Positions 1 to 5,281 of a stretch of 5,281 nucleotides of DNA are shown in pieces. The translations under genes were made by a program, and so were the position numbers. Where the stretch lies: positions 1 through 5,281 of the forward strand of contig JALWEA010000073.1 of assembly GCA_027039465.1 (NCBI GenBank), written 5' to 3'. This DNA is from Calditrichia bacterium (GTDB lineage: Bacteria; Calditrichota; Calditrichia; Calditrichales; Calditrichaceae). Within the stretch, counting starts at the first letter, position 1; each line of letters starts with the position of its first letter. Under the pieces are notes generated by a model. That model ran no database searches, had not been told where the DNA came from, and was given only the letters and a program-made list of their open reading frames with translations.

Positions 1-835
1 CTTTGTAAGCCACATAAAGTTCCAACAACGTAAATTCGGGATTATGGAAACGATCCATGCCTTCGTTGCGGAAATCTTTGGCGAACTCGTACACGCGTTC
101 AAAACCGCCCACAATCAATCGTTTCAGGTACAGTTCATTGGCAATACGCAAATAAAGTTTACGATCAAGGGCATTGTGGTGGGTTACGAACGGACGAGCC
201 GTTGCACCGCCGTAAATGGGTTGCAAAATCGGTGTTTCCACTTCCAAAAATTCTCGTTGATCCAAAAATTCACGAATGGCGCGGATGATTTGCGTACGCT
301 TGACAAACACATCTTTTACTTCCGGATTAACGATCAAATCCACGTAGCGCTGGCGATAGCGTAATTCCTTGTCGGCAAATTGATCGTAAACGACCTTCTT
401 GCCGTCTTCTTCCTTTTCCTTAACAATGGGCAAAGGCCGCAACGACTTCGCCAGCAATTGGAATTCTTTGGCAAAAACGGAAATCTCGCCGGTATGTGTT
501 TTGAAAACCTGCCCCTCCACACCGATATGATCACCGATGTCCAACATCTTAAAAATATTAAAACTCTCATCGCCGATTTCGTTTTTACGCAGGTAAATTT
601 GGATGCGGCCTTGTTCATCCTGAATATCACAAAAAGCCGCTTTACCCATCAAACGCACGGACATCATACGCCCGGCAACGGAAACCGTTTGATTCTCCAG
701 CTCTTCAAAATGTTCCTTGATGTACTTGGATTTATGCGTTTGGTTGTATTCATAAGGATACGGATTAATCCCCATTTCTTCGAGCTTCTTCAGCTTTTCG
801 AAGCGAACTTTCATTAATTGGTTAAAATCTTCCAA
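1..835 (-). CDS. lysS: Lysyl-tRNA synthetase, class II (N-terminal 278 residues, 3' end outside window)
   Basis: This is a cytoplasmic class II aminoacyl-tRNA synthetase that activates lysine with ATP and charges tRNA-Lys. The reading frame runs open from a TTG at 835-833 off the window edge. An N-terminal helix (residues 1-45) precedes an OB-fold anticodon-binding domain (about 50-130, starting VSVAGRMMSVRLMGKAAF). Next come the linker and the family signature YRQRYVDLI (160-168), class II motif 1 (about 176-203, ending EFLEVETPIL) and motif 2 (about 253-272, FRNEGMDRFHNPEFT). Motif 3 and roughly the last 220 residues of a usual 500-residue enzyme lie beyond the window. The TTG start is preferred over the ATG at 814-812 because AAAGGAG sits 8 nt upstream of it and it yields the usual N-terminal MEDFNQLMKVR-type helix. 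The gene follows prfB by 76 bp with no convincing terminator between, so the two are probably co-transcribed. Identity is very secure; start choice is good but not proven. Confidence 0.96.
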   Translation of the reverse strand, partial: MEDFNQLMKVRFEKLKKLEEMGINPYPYEYNQTHKSKYIKEHFEELENQTVSVAGRMMSVRLMGKAAFCDIQDEQGRIQIYLRKNEIGDESFNIFKMLDIGDHIGVEGQVFKTHTGEISVFAKEFQLLAKSLRPLPIVKEKEEDGKKVVYDQFADKELRYRQRYVDLIVNPEVKDVFVKRTQIIRAIREFLDQREFLEVETPILQPIYGGATARPFVTHHNALDRKLYLRIANELYLKRLIVGGFERVYEFAKDFRNEGMDRFHNPEFTLLELYVAYK

Positions 836-843
836 TGTATTTT

Positions 844-850
844 CTCCTTT
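844..850 (-). promoter_or_regulatory. Ribosome binding site that decides the lysS TTG start
   Basis: On the minus strand AAAGGAG is followed by an 8-nt spacer and then TTG at 835-833. This near-consensus Shine-Dalgarno sequence at ideal spacing is the main reason to place the lysS start at a non-ATG codon. The alternative ATG seven codons later has no comparable purine-rich site in front of it. Confidence 0.75.
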
Positions 851-866
851 GTAATTTCAAATATAT

Positions 867-899
867 TTTTATGGAATTTCTTTTGTGCCCGCCATAAAA
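867..899. repeat. 8-bp inverted repeat in the prfB-lysS spacer
   Basis: The arms TTTTATGG (867-874) and CCATAAAA (892-899) are exact reverse complements separated by 17 nt. On the minus strand the element lies 13 to 45 nt after the prfB stop codon. The stem is AT-rich and is not followed by a clean U-run, so it is not a convincing intrinsic terminator. It might stabilise the prfB 3' end or modestly attenuate read-through into lysS. A TATATTTG sequence (865-858, minus) directly follows it and resembles a Bacteroidota -7 element, but it has no matching -33 TTG at the right distance. The role is unknown and chance is possible. Confidence 0.35.
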
Positions 900-911
900 G
901 TGAACCTGGTT

Positions 912-2016
912 TTATTTTGAGCTTCCGAACTGCACCAAATATTTTTCGATGAAGGGATATATATCTCCGTCCATCACCTGTTGAATATTGCTGGTTTCGT
1001 AATTTGTACGATGGTCTTTTACCATATTGTACGGATGAAAAACATACGAACGGATTTGACTGCCCCAGGCAATATCCCGCTTACTTTCGGAATACTCCTT
1101 TACCTTCTCCTGCTGCTCTTTTAATTTTAATTGATAAAGTCGGGCGGCCAAAATTTTTAATGCATTGGCCTTATTTTTATGCTGCGATCGTTCATTCTGG
1201 CACTGCACCACAATGCCGGTCGGAATGTGCGTAATCCGAATGGCCGAGTCGGTTTTATTTACGTGCTGCCCGCCGGCGCCGCTGGCCCGATAGGTGTCAA
1301 TGCGCAAATCGCCCGGATTAATTTCGACATCAATGTTTTCATCGATTTCCGGTAAAACAAACACCGAAGCAAACGAAGTGTGCCGCCGTTTATTGGCATC
1401 AAACGGAGAAATACGAACCAATCGATGAACCCCGTTTTCCGCTTTTAAATAGCCGTAAGCAAAATCACCCTTTATTTCGATGGTTACACTCTTTATGCCC
1501 GCTTCGTCTCCGGCCTGATAATCCAATATCTCCGTTTCAAATCCCTGCCTTTCGGCAAAACGCAGGTACATACGCATAAGCATGGAAGCCCAATCCTGGC
1601 TTTCCGTTCCCCCTGCGCCCGGATGTATAGTTAAAATGGCGTTCTTGGCATCATCTTTACCGCTGAGCATTCTTTTGAATTCAATATCGGCAATCAATTG
1701 AGCGGTTTTACCGACTTGATTTTCCAGTTCTTTGGCCAATTCATCGGAATCATCTTCTTCCGACATCTCTAACAGGATTTTAGCATCATCAACTTCCGCC
1801 CTGGCTTTTTCCCATGCTTCCACCCAGGCCTTGCGAAGATTGATTTCCTTTAATATTTCCTGCGCTTTGGCCTGATCATTCCAAAAGCCGTCTTCAGCGG
1901 TTTTTTGTTCTAACTCCTGAATCTCCTTTTTCTTTGTTTCAATGTCAAAGATAACCTCGTAAATCTTCCAGACGTTTTTCAAAATTAGCGACTTGCTCTT
2001 TGAAATCCTTCTCCAT
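912..2016 (-). CDS. prfB: Peptide chain release factor 2 with programmed +1 frameshift
   Basis: RF2 recognises UGA and UAA in the ribosomal A site and triggers hydrolysis of peptidyl-tRNA. Translation starts at ATG 2016-2014, with GGAG 9 nt upstream (2029-2026). It reads 23 codons (MEKDFKEQ...LRGYL) to an in-frame TGA at 1947-1945, then continues in the +1 frame at GAC (1946-1944) to TAA at 914-912. The product is 367 residues, against 365 in E. coli. The N-terminal helical domain covers about residues 1-110. The stop-codon-reading motif SPF is at 203-205, in RISPFDANKRRHTSF, and is diagnostic of RF2 rather than RF1. The catalytic GGQ is at 248-250, in RASGAGGQHVNKTDSAIRITH. The downstream neighbour is lysS, as in the enterobacterial prfB-lysS operon. 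Expression is expected to be autoregulated: low RF2 lets the ribosome pause at UGA and shift. An open frame beginning at TTG 1982 in the shifted phase is an artefact, because it replaces the true N-terminus with 12 unrelated residues. Confidence 0.97.
1944..1958 (-). promoter_or_regulatory. RF2 programmed +1 frameshift site with internal Shine-Dalgarno-like element
   Basis: The minus strand reads GAGGT (1958-1954), TAT (1953-1951), CTT (1950-1948), TGA (1947-1945), C (1944). CTT TGA C is the canonical prfB slippery stop: tRNA-Leu slips from CUU to UUU and decoding resumes at GAC. GAGGU can pair with the anti-Shine-Dalgarno sequence of 16S rRNA three nucleotides before the CUU, the spacing known to stimulate the shift. 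The preceding peptide ends RGYL, as in the E. coli leader. Without the shift a 23-residue peptide would be made. Confidence 0.96.
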
Positions 2017-2061
2017 AAAATTTCGCTCCGATTTTTTAATCATTAATTTTCAATTTAAAAA

Positions 2062-2092
2062 CAAAGTTAACAGGAATAGCGCAATCATCCAA
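2062..2092 (-). promoter_or_regulatory. Candidate prfB(-lysS) promoter, Bacteroidota-like
   Basis: On the minus strand TTG (2092-2090) is followed by 20 nt and then TAACTTTG (2069-2062), an exact match to the TAnnTTTG -7 element described for Bacteroidota primary sigma factor. It sits 46 nt before the prfB ATG, downstream of the terminator closing the previous unit, which is where a promoter is needed. The match is to short motifs in AT-rich DNA, so chance cannot be excluded. The rest of the 2017-2186 interval shows nothing else I can support. Confidence 0.45.
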
Positions 2093-2186
2093 TTCTTTTT
2101 TAAGCAACGAATAATATTCCGATTATGATCGGTAAATTGGGCACAAATTTAACAGATTGGGCAATGAGAGGCAAGAAGGTGGGTGC

Positions 2187-2214
2187 AAAAAAAATCCCGG
2201 CCGCAGCCGGGATT
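2187..2214 (-). terminator. Rho-independent terminator of the outer-membrane protein operon
   Basis: The arms 2193-2201 and 2206-2214 form a perfect 9-bp stem (AATCCCGGC / GCCGGGATT) with a 4-nt loop. On the minus strand it is followed directly by eight T residues (2194-2187; the outermost A-T pair draws on the first of these). It begins 11 nt after the stop codon of the barrel gene at 2226. The opposite strand has no comparable T-run at the stem, so it works for minus-strand transcription and separates the envelope genes from prfB-lysS. Confidence 0.93.
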
Positions 2215-2225
2215 GAAAATTCGTT

Positions 2226-3368
2226 TTATTTTTCTTCCTGAAGTATTTGCTTCAATTGTTCAAGCTCCTGCTCGGCTTGTTCGCGCTCTTTCTTCAGTTT
2301 TTCCAATTCTTCCTGGACATCTTTCGTACGATCCTTCTCCTGAACGATTTTTTGGAAGAATTCAACACGTTTTTTGAATTTTTCGCGCTCCAGCTCGGCG
2401 CTGGTTAACTTGTGCGTCGTAATAGGCAGAATTTGTAAGTTAACGCCCATGTGTACCCGCCAGGCGCAATAATTCGGTAAATTATATTTTGGATTCGCCC
2501 TGTCGGCAACTAAGGTATAATCCGTAGTATTTTCGTCCTTTGATACCCGAATGTCAATACCTAAGTCTGCGGAAAGCCACGGCAAAGCCTTGAAACGAAT
2601 GCTCGGTGAAACATACGCGTAATTTTCTCGGCTATATACAAAGGGATCCGGCTGATTCAAATAGGCAATTCCCTCAATTTCAAGACGATAATCGAACATG
2701 TCGGTCGGGTATGTTAATCCGAGCGCATATTGGAGTTCGGAAGAATTTTTAGTGGCGTCATAATATTTCCCACCGTCATTATAGACCGTGCGGCCGGCTT
2801 CCATGTGATTCCAATAGCCTAAATTTAAATGGGCGCTAAAAGAACGATCCGGCAAATACGGATCCAAATAATAGGATAACAGGCCGGTAAAACCCACTTC
2901 AACGGCGCCGCTGGCATATTCGACAAACGGGTAATTGTGTTTTTCGCCCGTCGGGATGCGGGTGTTTAACATAAAACCACCGTACATTTTCTTTTCCATG
3001 AATCCGAACGAGCCCATTTTTAAACTGACGAAAATATCGCCCGGCAGGTTGTATTCATTGGAATAGTGTGTATCCTGATAAATACGCGGTGAAAGGATCA
3101 AATCCAGATGATCCAAAATACCCCAGCTTAAGCTCGTTTGGCCGACAACCAACCAATAGTTCGCGGCATGGAAATTTTGCGGCGGTTGCCCTGAACCGAC
3201 AAACTGTGTTGCTCGCGTAAAGAAATTCATTTCGGAATATAATGTCACGAACCCCTTGCTTAAAGTTCTTGCACTTTGTGTATGCAACAAACTTTTGCTT
3301 CCGATCGGCGGTTGGCTGTAAGCAACAGTAACGATCAACGCCAAAAGGATTAGGCTGACTTTCTTCAT
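2226..3368 (-). CDS. Predicted outer-membrane beta-barrel protein with C-terminal coiled coil (paralog B)
   Basis: I do not recognise a named family. The 380-residue product begins with a signal peptide (MKK, hydrophobic core 4-16, likely cleavage after AYS at about 18). Residues about 20-315 look like a beta barrel: many short alternating aromatic/hydrophobic strands, WG and YWLV turns, and an RIPTGEKHNYPF segment (137-148) resembling turns in porin-like transporter families. The putative last strand (HMGVNLQI, 306-313) fits the beta-signal pattern polar-x-Gly-x-x-hydrophobic-x-hydrophobic. A highly charged helix follows (322-380) with heptad hydrophobics at 351, 355, 358, 365, 369, 372 and 376, which predicts a coiled coil, probably periplasmic. 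The start is fixed by GGGAGG 5 nt before the ATG. It is a full-length paralog of the gene at 3444-4628, 75 bp upstream and probably in the same operon, and is followed by a strong terminator. Envelope location is likely; function is unknown. Confidence 0.85.
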   Translation of the reverse strand: MKKVSLILLALIVTVAYSQPPIGSKSLLHTQSARTLSKGFVTLYSEMNFFTRATQFVGSGQPPQNFHAANYWLVVGQTSLSWGILDHLDLILSPRIYQDTHYSNEYNLPGDIFVSLKMGSFGFMEKKMYGGFMLNTRIPTGEKHNYPFVEYASGAVEVGFTGLLSYYLDPYLPDRSFSAHLNLGYWNHMEAGRTVYNDGGKYYDATKNSSELQYALGLTYPTDMFDYRLEIEGIAYLNQPDPFVYSRENYAYVSPSIRFKALPWLSADLGIDIRVSKDENTTDYTLVADRANPKYNLPNYCAWRVHMGVNLQILPITTHKLTSAELEREKFKKRVEFFQKIVQEKDRTKDVQEELEKLKKEREQAEQELEQLKQILQEEK

Positions 3369-3443
3369 TTCAACCTCCCAGAAAAAACTTTATTAGCTTG
3401 AATCTTAATGCTCGGCAACTTTTTAAATTTCTTTGGCTCTTTT

Positions 3444-4628
3444 TTATTTTTCTTCCAAAATTTTCTTTAAATCTTTAATTTCTTTTTCGGCTTCCTTGCG
3501 TAATTTACGCAAACTCTCAACTTCGCTTTCAACCGACTTTGTTTTTTCTTTTTCTCTTAAAACCGTTTCAAAGAAATCTTTCTTCTCTTTAATTTTTTCT
3601 TTGGTATAAATATCTTCGGCGGTTTGACGTTTGTGCCCTAACTGAAAATTAATGTTAGCGCCTAAATGAATCCGCCACGCCGGATAATTTTTAGGCATAT
3701 CCACTCGATCCGAAATGTCCGGAATGATCGTTGATGTCCATTGACGAACGGAAGGAGAAACTCTAAAATCCGCCCCTAAATCCAGAGAAAGCCACTCGGT
3801 CGGACGATAGCGTACACTAGGACTTAGGAAGGCCCATTCCTCGGCGCTGTAAACAAACTCATCCGGACGCTGCAGATAAAGAATGCCCGATAATTCCATG
3901 CGAAAATCGAACAAATCGGTGGGATAAACAGCGGCTAAAGCCATACGCAATTCCGTCGAATTAACCGTTCCAACCAATTCTTCACCTTTGGGATGCAACA
4001 CGCCATTGGGATCTCTAAAAGCATTTTCATACTTGTAGAGCACGTGGCCTTTTTCATTATGATCCCAAATACCAATGTTATAATGTACACTAAAGGTACG
4101 ATCGGGAAAGTATGGATCCACATAAAATGAGACGGCGCTTAAAAAACCGAATTCAAAAGCACCGCTGGCAAATTCCGTAAACGGATAATTGTGTTTTTCA
4201 CCGGTTGGAATGCGAAAACTAGTTAACAACGCCCCGCGAAAAAATCCACTTCCAAAGGCAAAGTCACCTGCCCGAAAGGTAAGATAAAGATCATCCGGCA
4301 AATTGTATTCATTGCTGTAATGCGTATCCTGATAGACCCGAATGCCCAAAGAAGCATCAAAATGATCGGCAATCCCGTAAGTAAAGACCGTATTCCCGGC
4401 AACCAGCCAATAGTTTACCGCTTTAAAACTCTGCGGTTTAAGGTTACCGATAAAATCCCCAACTTTCGTAAAAAAATTCATTTCATTGTACATAAACAAC
4501 CGGCCGGGATCCACGGTTTTACCCGTCTGCGTGTAAAACAAAGTACGGTCGGCATTTTGTAACTGGGCGAAAGCTGGCAATATCACAAGCAGGGTGATAC
4601 CGAGTGCAAAAAGAATTCGTTTTTTCAT
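3444..4628 (-). CDS. Predicted outer-membrane beta-barrel protein with C-terminal coiled coil (paralog A)
   Basis: The 394-residue product has a signal peptide (MKKR, hydrophobic 5-20, likely cleavage after AFA at 21). Its barrel-like region (about 25-330) closely parallels the next gene. Shared blocks include MNFFT, YQDTHYSNEYNLP, RIPTGEKHNYPF, YPTDLFDFRMEL versus YPTDMFDYRLEI, and SPSVRY versus SPSIRF. The predicted last strand HLGANINF (321-328) matches the beta-signal pattern and ends in an aromatic residue. The C-terminal helix (about 336-394) carries heptad hydrophobics at 366, 370, 373, 380, 384, 387 and 391, in the same register as its paralog. It differs mainly in turns or loops; around 192-225 it has 13 more residues than the paralog. 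The start is supported by GGGAG 6 nt before the ATG. A hairpin and a promoter candidate lie just upstream. It could be a channel, a structural envelope protein or part of the neighbouring export machinery; the sequence does not decide. Confidence 0.85.
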   Translation of the reverse strand: MKKRILFALGITLLVILPAFAQLQNADRTLFYTQTGKTVDPGRLFMYNEMNFFTKVGDFIGNLKPQSFKAVNYWLVAGNTVFTYGIADHFDASLGIRVYQDTHYSNEYNLPDDLYLTFRAGDFAFGSGFFRGALLTSFRIPTGEKHNYPFTEFASGAFEFGFLSAVSFYVDPYFPDRTFSVHYNIGIWDHNEKGHVLYKYENAFRDPNGVLHPKGEELVGTVNSTELRMALAAVYPTDLFDFRMELSGILYLQRPDEFVYSAEEWAFLSPSVRYRPTEWLSLDLGADFRVSPSVRQWTSTIIPDISDRVDMPKNYPAWRIHLGANINFQLGHKRQTAEDIYTKEKIKEKKDFFETVLREKEKTKSVESEVESLRKLRKEAEKEIKDLKKILEEK

Positions 4629-4638
4629 GACAAACTCC

Positions 4639-4669
4639 CAAATCAGATAGGTGAATGGTTTCTGATTTG
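4639..4669 (-). promoter_or_regulatory. 5'-UTR hairpin abutting the ribosome binding site of the barrel operon
   Basis: CAAATCAGA and TCTGATTTG (4639-4647 and 4661-4669) form an exact 9-bp inverted repeat with a 13-nt loop. On the minus strand the stem ends at the first G of the GGGAG Shine-Dalgarno sequence (4639-4635) of the gene starting at 4628, and the predicted transcript start lies just before the stem. Such a leader stem could protect the 5' end, limit access to the ribosome, or be the operator of a dimeric repressor. The sequence alone does not choose between these, and no known riboswitch core is visible. Confidence 0.5.
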
Positions 4670-4677
4670 TAATTATT

Positions 4678-4708
4678 TAAAGATAGATAAAATTTTTTTA
4701 ATTTTCAA
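4678..4708 (-). promoter_or_regulatory. Candidate promoter of the two-gene barrel operon
   Basis: On the minus strand TTG (4708-4706) is followed by 20 nt, largely A/T, and TATCTTTA (4685-4678), one mismatch from TAnnTTTG. The layout is the same as the candidate in front of prfB. It lies 50 nt before the ATG at 4628 and just before the leader hairpin. The remaining 4709-4797 interval is very AT-rich and contains only a short AACCGGTT palindrome (4770-4777); no terminator for the upstream gene is evident. Confidence 0.42.
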
Positions 4709-4797
4709 TAATTTACATAAGATCGTAATATTTGAAATTAATATCAACTTAAAAATCGTTTTTATTTTTAACCGGTTTAAATAATTTGACAACCTTT

Positions 4798-5281
4798 TTA
4801 ACGATAATAGTTAACCCGCGAGGCCAGCACAAAAACATTGGCAATAATCGCCAAATCCCTGAAAATCCCAACTAGTTTCGTAAAGATGTCCTGAATACTA
4901 CCCGAAACAATAATAGTGTCTCCTGGTTGTAGCGGAGGAATTTGGCTGCTGTCGCCTGTCTTTAGAAATTTTTCCAGGTTTACTTTTAAAACCTGTTGAT
5001 TCTTCCGTACAATGCGTACATCACTCAGTCTAGCCGTACTTAACGGACCTCCTGCCGATGAGATCAGGTCGATCAAAGTATAGGAGCTGGGTACGCTGTA
5101 AATTCCTGGTTTTAAAACATGGCCCCACAGATTCACTGTAACCAATAAAACATCACCACTGCCTAAAATGTATTGTGCTGCCGGATTTATCTGCTGCCTG
5201 GCCCTTTGCTGCCCTTGAAATAGTTTGCCGTAATCCTGACTATGAGCTGTAGTGATTAGTAACATTACAAAAATTACCAAA
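4798..5281 (-). CDS. SLBB-domain polysaccharide-export-type protein, 5'-partial
   Basis: The visible 160-residue C-terminal part holds the end of a signal peptide (IFVMLLITTAHS, cleavage probably before QDYG). A linker follows, then one SLBB domain (about 38-125). Its signature is GSGDVLLVTVNLWGHVLKPGIYSVPSSYTLIDLISSAGGP, written here in pieces: GSGDVLLVTV (40-49), HVLKPGIYSVP (54-64) and TLIDLISSAGGP (68-79). LQPGDTIIV (117-125) closes the domain. A hydrophobic C-terminal segment (about 134-156) could be a membrane-spanning or amphipathic helix. SLBB domains occur in Wza-type outer-membrane export proteins, but this protein lacks a visible full Poly_export domain and is much shorter than Wza. 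It may be an accessory periplasmic piece of a capsule or exopolysaccharide exporter. The frame is open at the edge; the TTG at 5280 is probably an internal leucine, and the true start lies outside. It ends at TAA, 169 bp before the barrel operon. Confidence 0.85.
   Translation of the reverse strand, partial: LVIFVMLLITTAHSQDYGKLFQGQQRARQQINPAAQYILGSGDVLLVTVNLWGHVLKPGIYSVPSSYTLIDLISSAGGPLSTARLSDVRIVRKNQQVLKVNLEKFLKTGDSSQIPPLQPGDTIIVSGSIQDIFTKLVGIFRDLAIIANVFVLASRVNYYR

Noticed and set aside
44..817. Two plus-strand open frames (44-364 and 380-817) and a minus-strand frame at 334-630
   Set aside because: They overlap the well-conserved lysS frame entirely, have no ribosome binding site of note and show no recognisable domain; they are shadows of the coding sequence.
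912..1982. prfB starting at TTG 1982 without frameshift
   Set aside because: The first 12 residues do not resemble RF2, whereas the upstream ATG frame gives the canonical leader ending RGYL and the CTT TGA C shift site.
2119..2132. CCGAT-TATG-ATCGG inverted repeat upstream of prfB as an operator
   Set aside because: Only 5-bp arms, upstream of the promoter candidate, and expected by chance at this length.
3369..3443. Internal promoter between the two barrel genes (TTG, 20 nt, TAATAAAG)
   Set aside because: The spacing is right but the -7 part lacks the TTTG core, and no terminator separates the genes; co-transcription is simpler.
1004..4562. Plus-strand frames at 1004-1234, 2183-2377 and 4320-4562 and the minus-strand frame at 3935-4123
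   Set aside because: All lie within, or largely within, confident genes on the minus strand, are short, and lack homology-like motifs or start signals.
4770..4777. AACCGGTT palindrome as a terminator for the SLBB gene
   Set aside because: It is an 8-bp palindrome with no loop, so it cannot form a proper hairpin, and it is followed by a mixed A/T stretch rather than a U-run.
5278..5280. TTG at 5280 as the true start of the SLBB protein
   Set aside because: It would give a signal peptide without a positively charged N-region, and the frame is open to the window edge; the start most likely lies outside.
1..5281. Mobile elements, CRISPR arrays, tRNA or rRNA genes
   Set aside because: No transposase-like frame, direct-repeat array, tRNA cloverleaf or rRNA segment was visible on either strand.

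Overview
The window is a compact stretch of bacterial chromosome with about 45% G+C and every supportable gene on the minus strand. Transcription therefore runs from position 5281 towards position 1. In that direction the order is: the end of a short secreted SLBB-domain polysaccharide-export protein; two tandem paralogous outer-membrane beta-barrel proteins with C-terminal coiled coils; a rho-independent terminator; prfB (release factor 2) with a programmed +1 frameshift; and lysS (lysyl-tRNA synthetase), cut off by the window edge.

Organism: this looks like a Gram-negative member of the FCB/Bacteroidota-related assemblage. The lysyl-tRNA synthetase has the spacing and wording I associate with that group (the long linker before YRQRYVDLIVNPEV). 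The small SLBB protein is also of a type common there, and two promoter candidates fit the Bacteroidota-style -33 TTG / -7 TAnnTTTG pattern with a 20-nt spacer. Clear Shine-Dalgarno sequences precede all four starts that can be seen, which is unlike most Bacteroidota proper. A deeper-branching relative (for example Calditrichota- or Ignavibacteria-like) is therefore plausible. This placement is inference.

Layout: 4798-5281 is the SLBB protein, 5'-truncated. 4629-4797 is AT-rich intergenic DNA holding a promoter candidate and a 5'-UTR hairpin that abuts the ribosome binding site. 3444-4628 and 2226-3368 are the two barrel genes, 75 bp apart and probably one transcription unit, ending at the terminator at 2187-2214. 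2017-2186 carries the probable prfB promoter. 912-2016 is prfB including its frameshift. 836-911 is a short spacer with an inverted repeat and a ribosome binding site. 1-835 is lysS, starting at TTG.

How the parts relate: prfB and lysS form a translation module in the same order as the well-known enterobacterial prfB-lysS operon. The upstream half is a cell-envelope module: a polysaccharide-export component and two envelope proteins of unknown function. The least described item here is the pair of barrel-plus-coiled-coil paralogs. The best-resolved regulatory element is the RF2 autoregulatory frameshift, which makes prfB easy to misannotate with a false downstream start.
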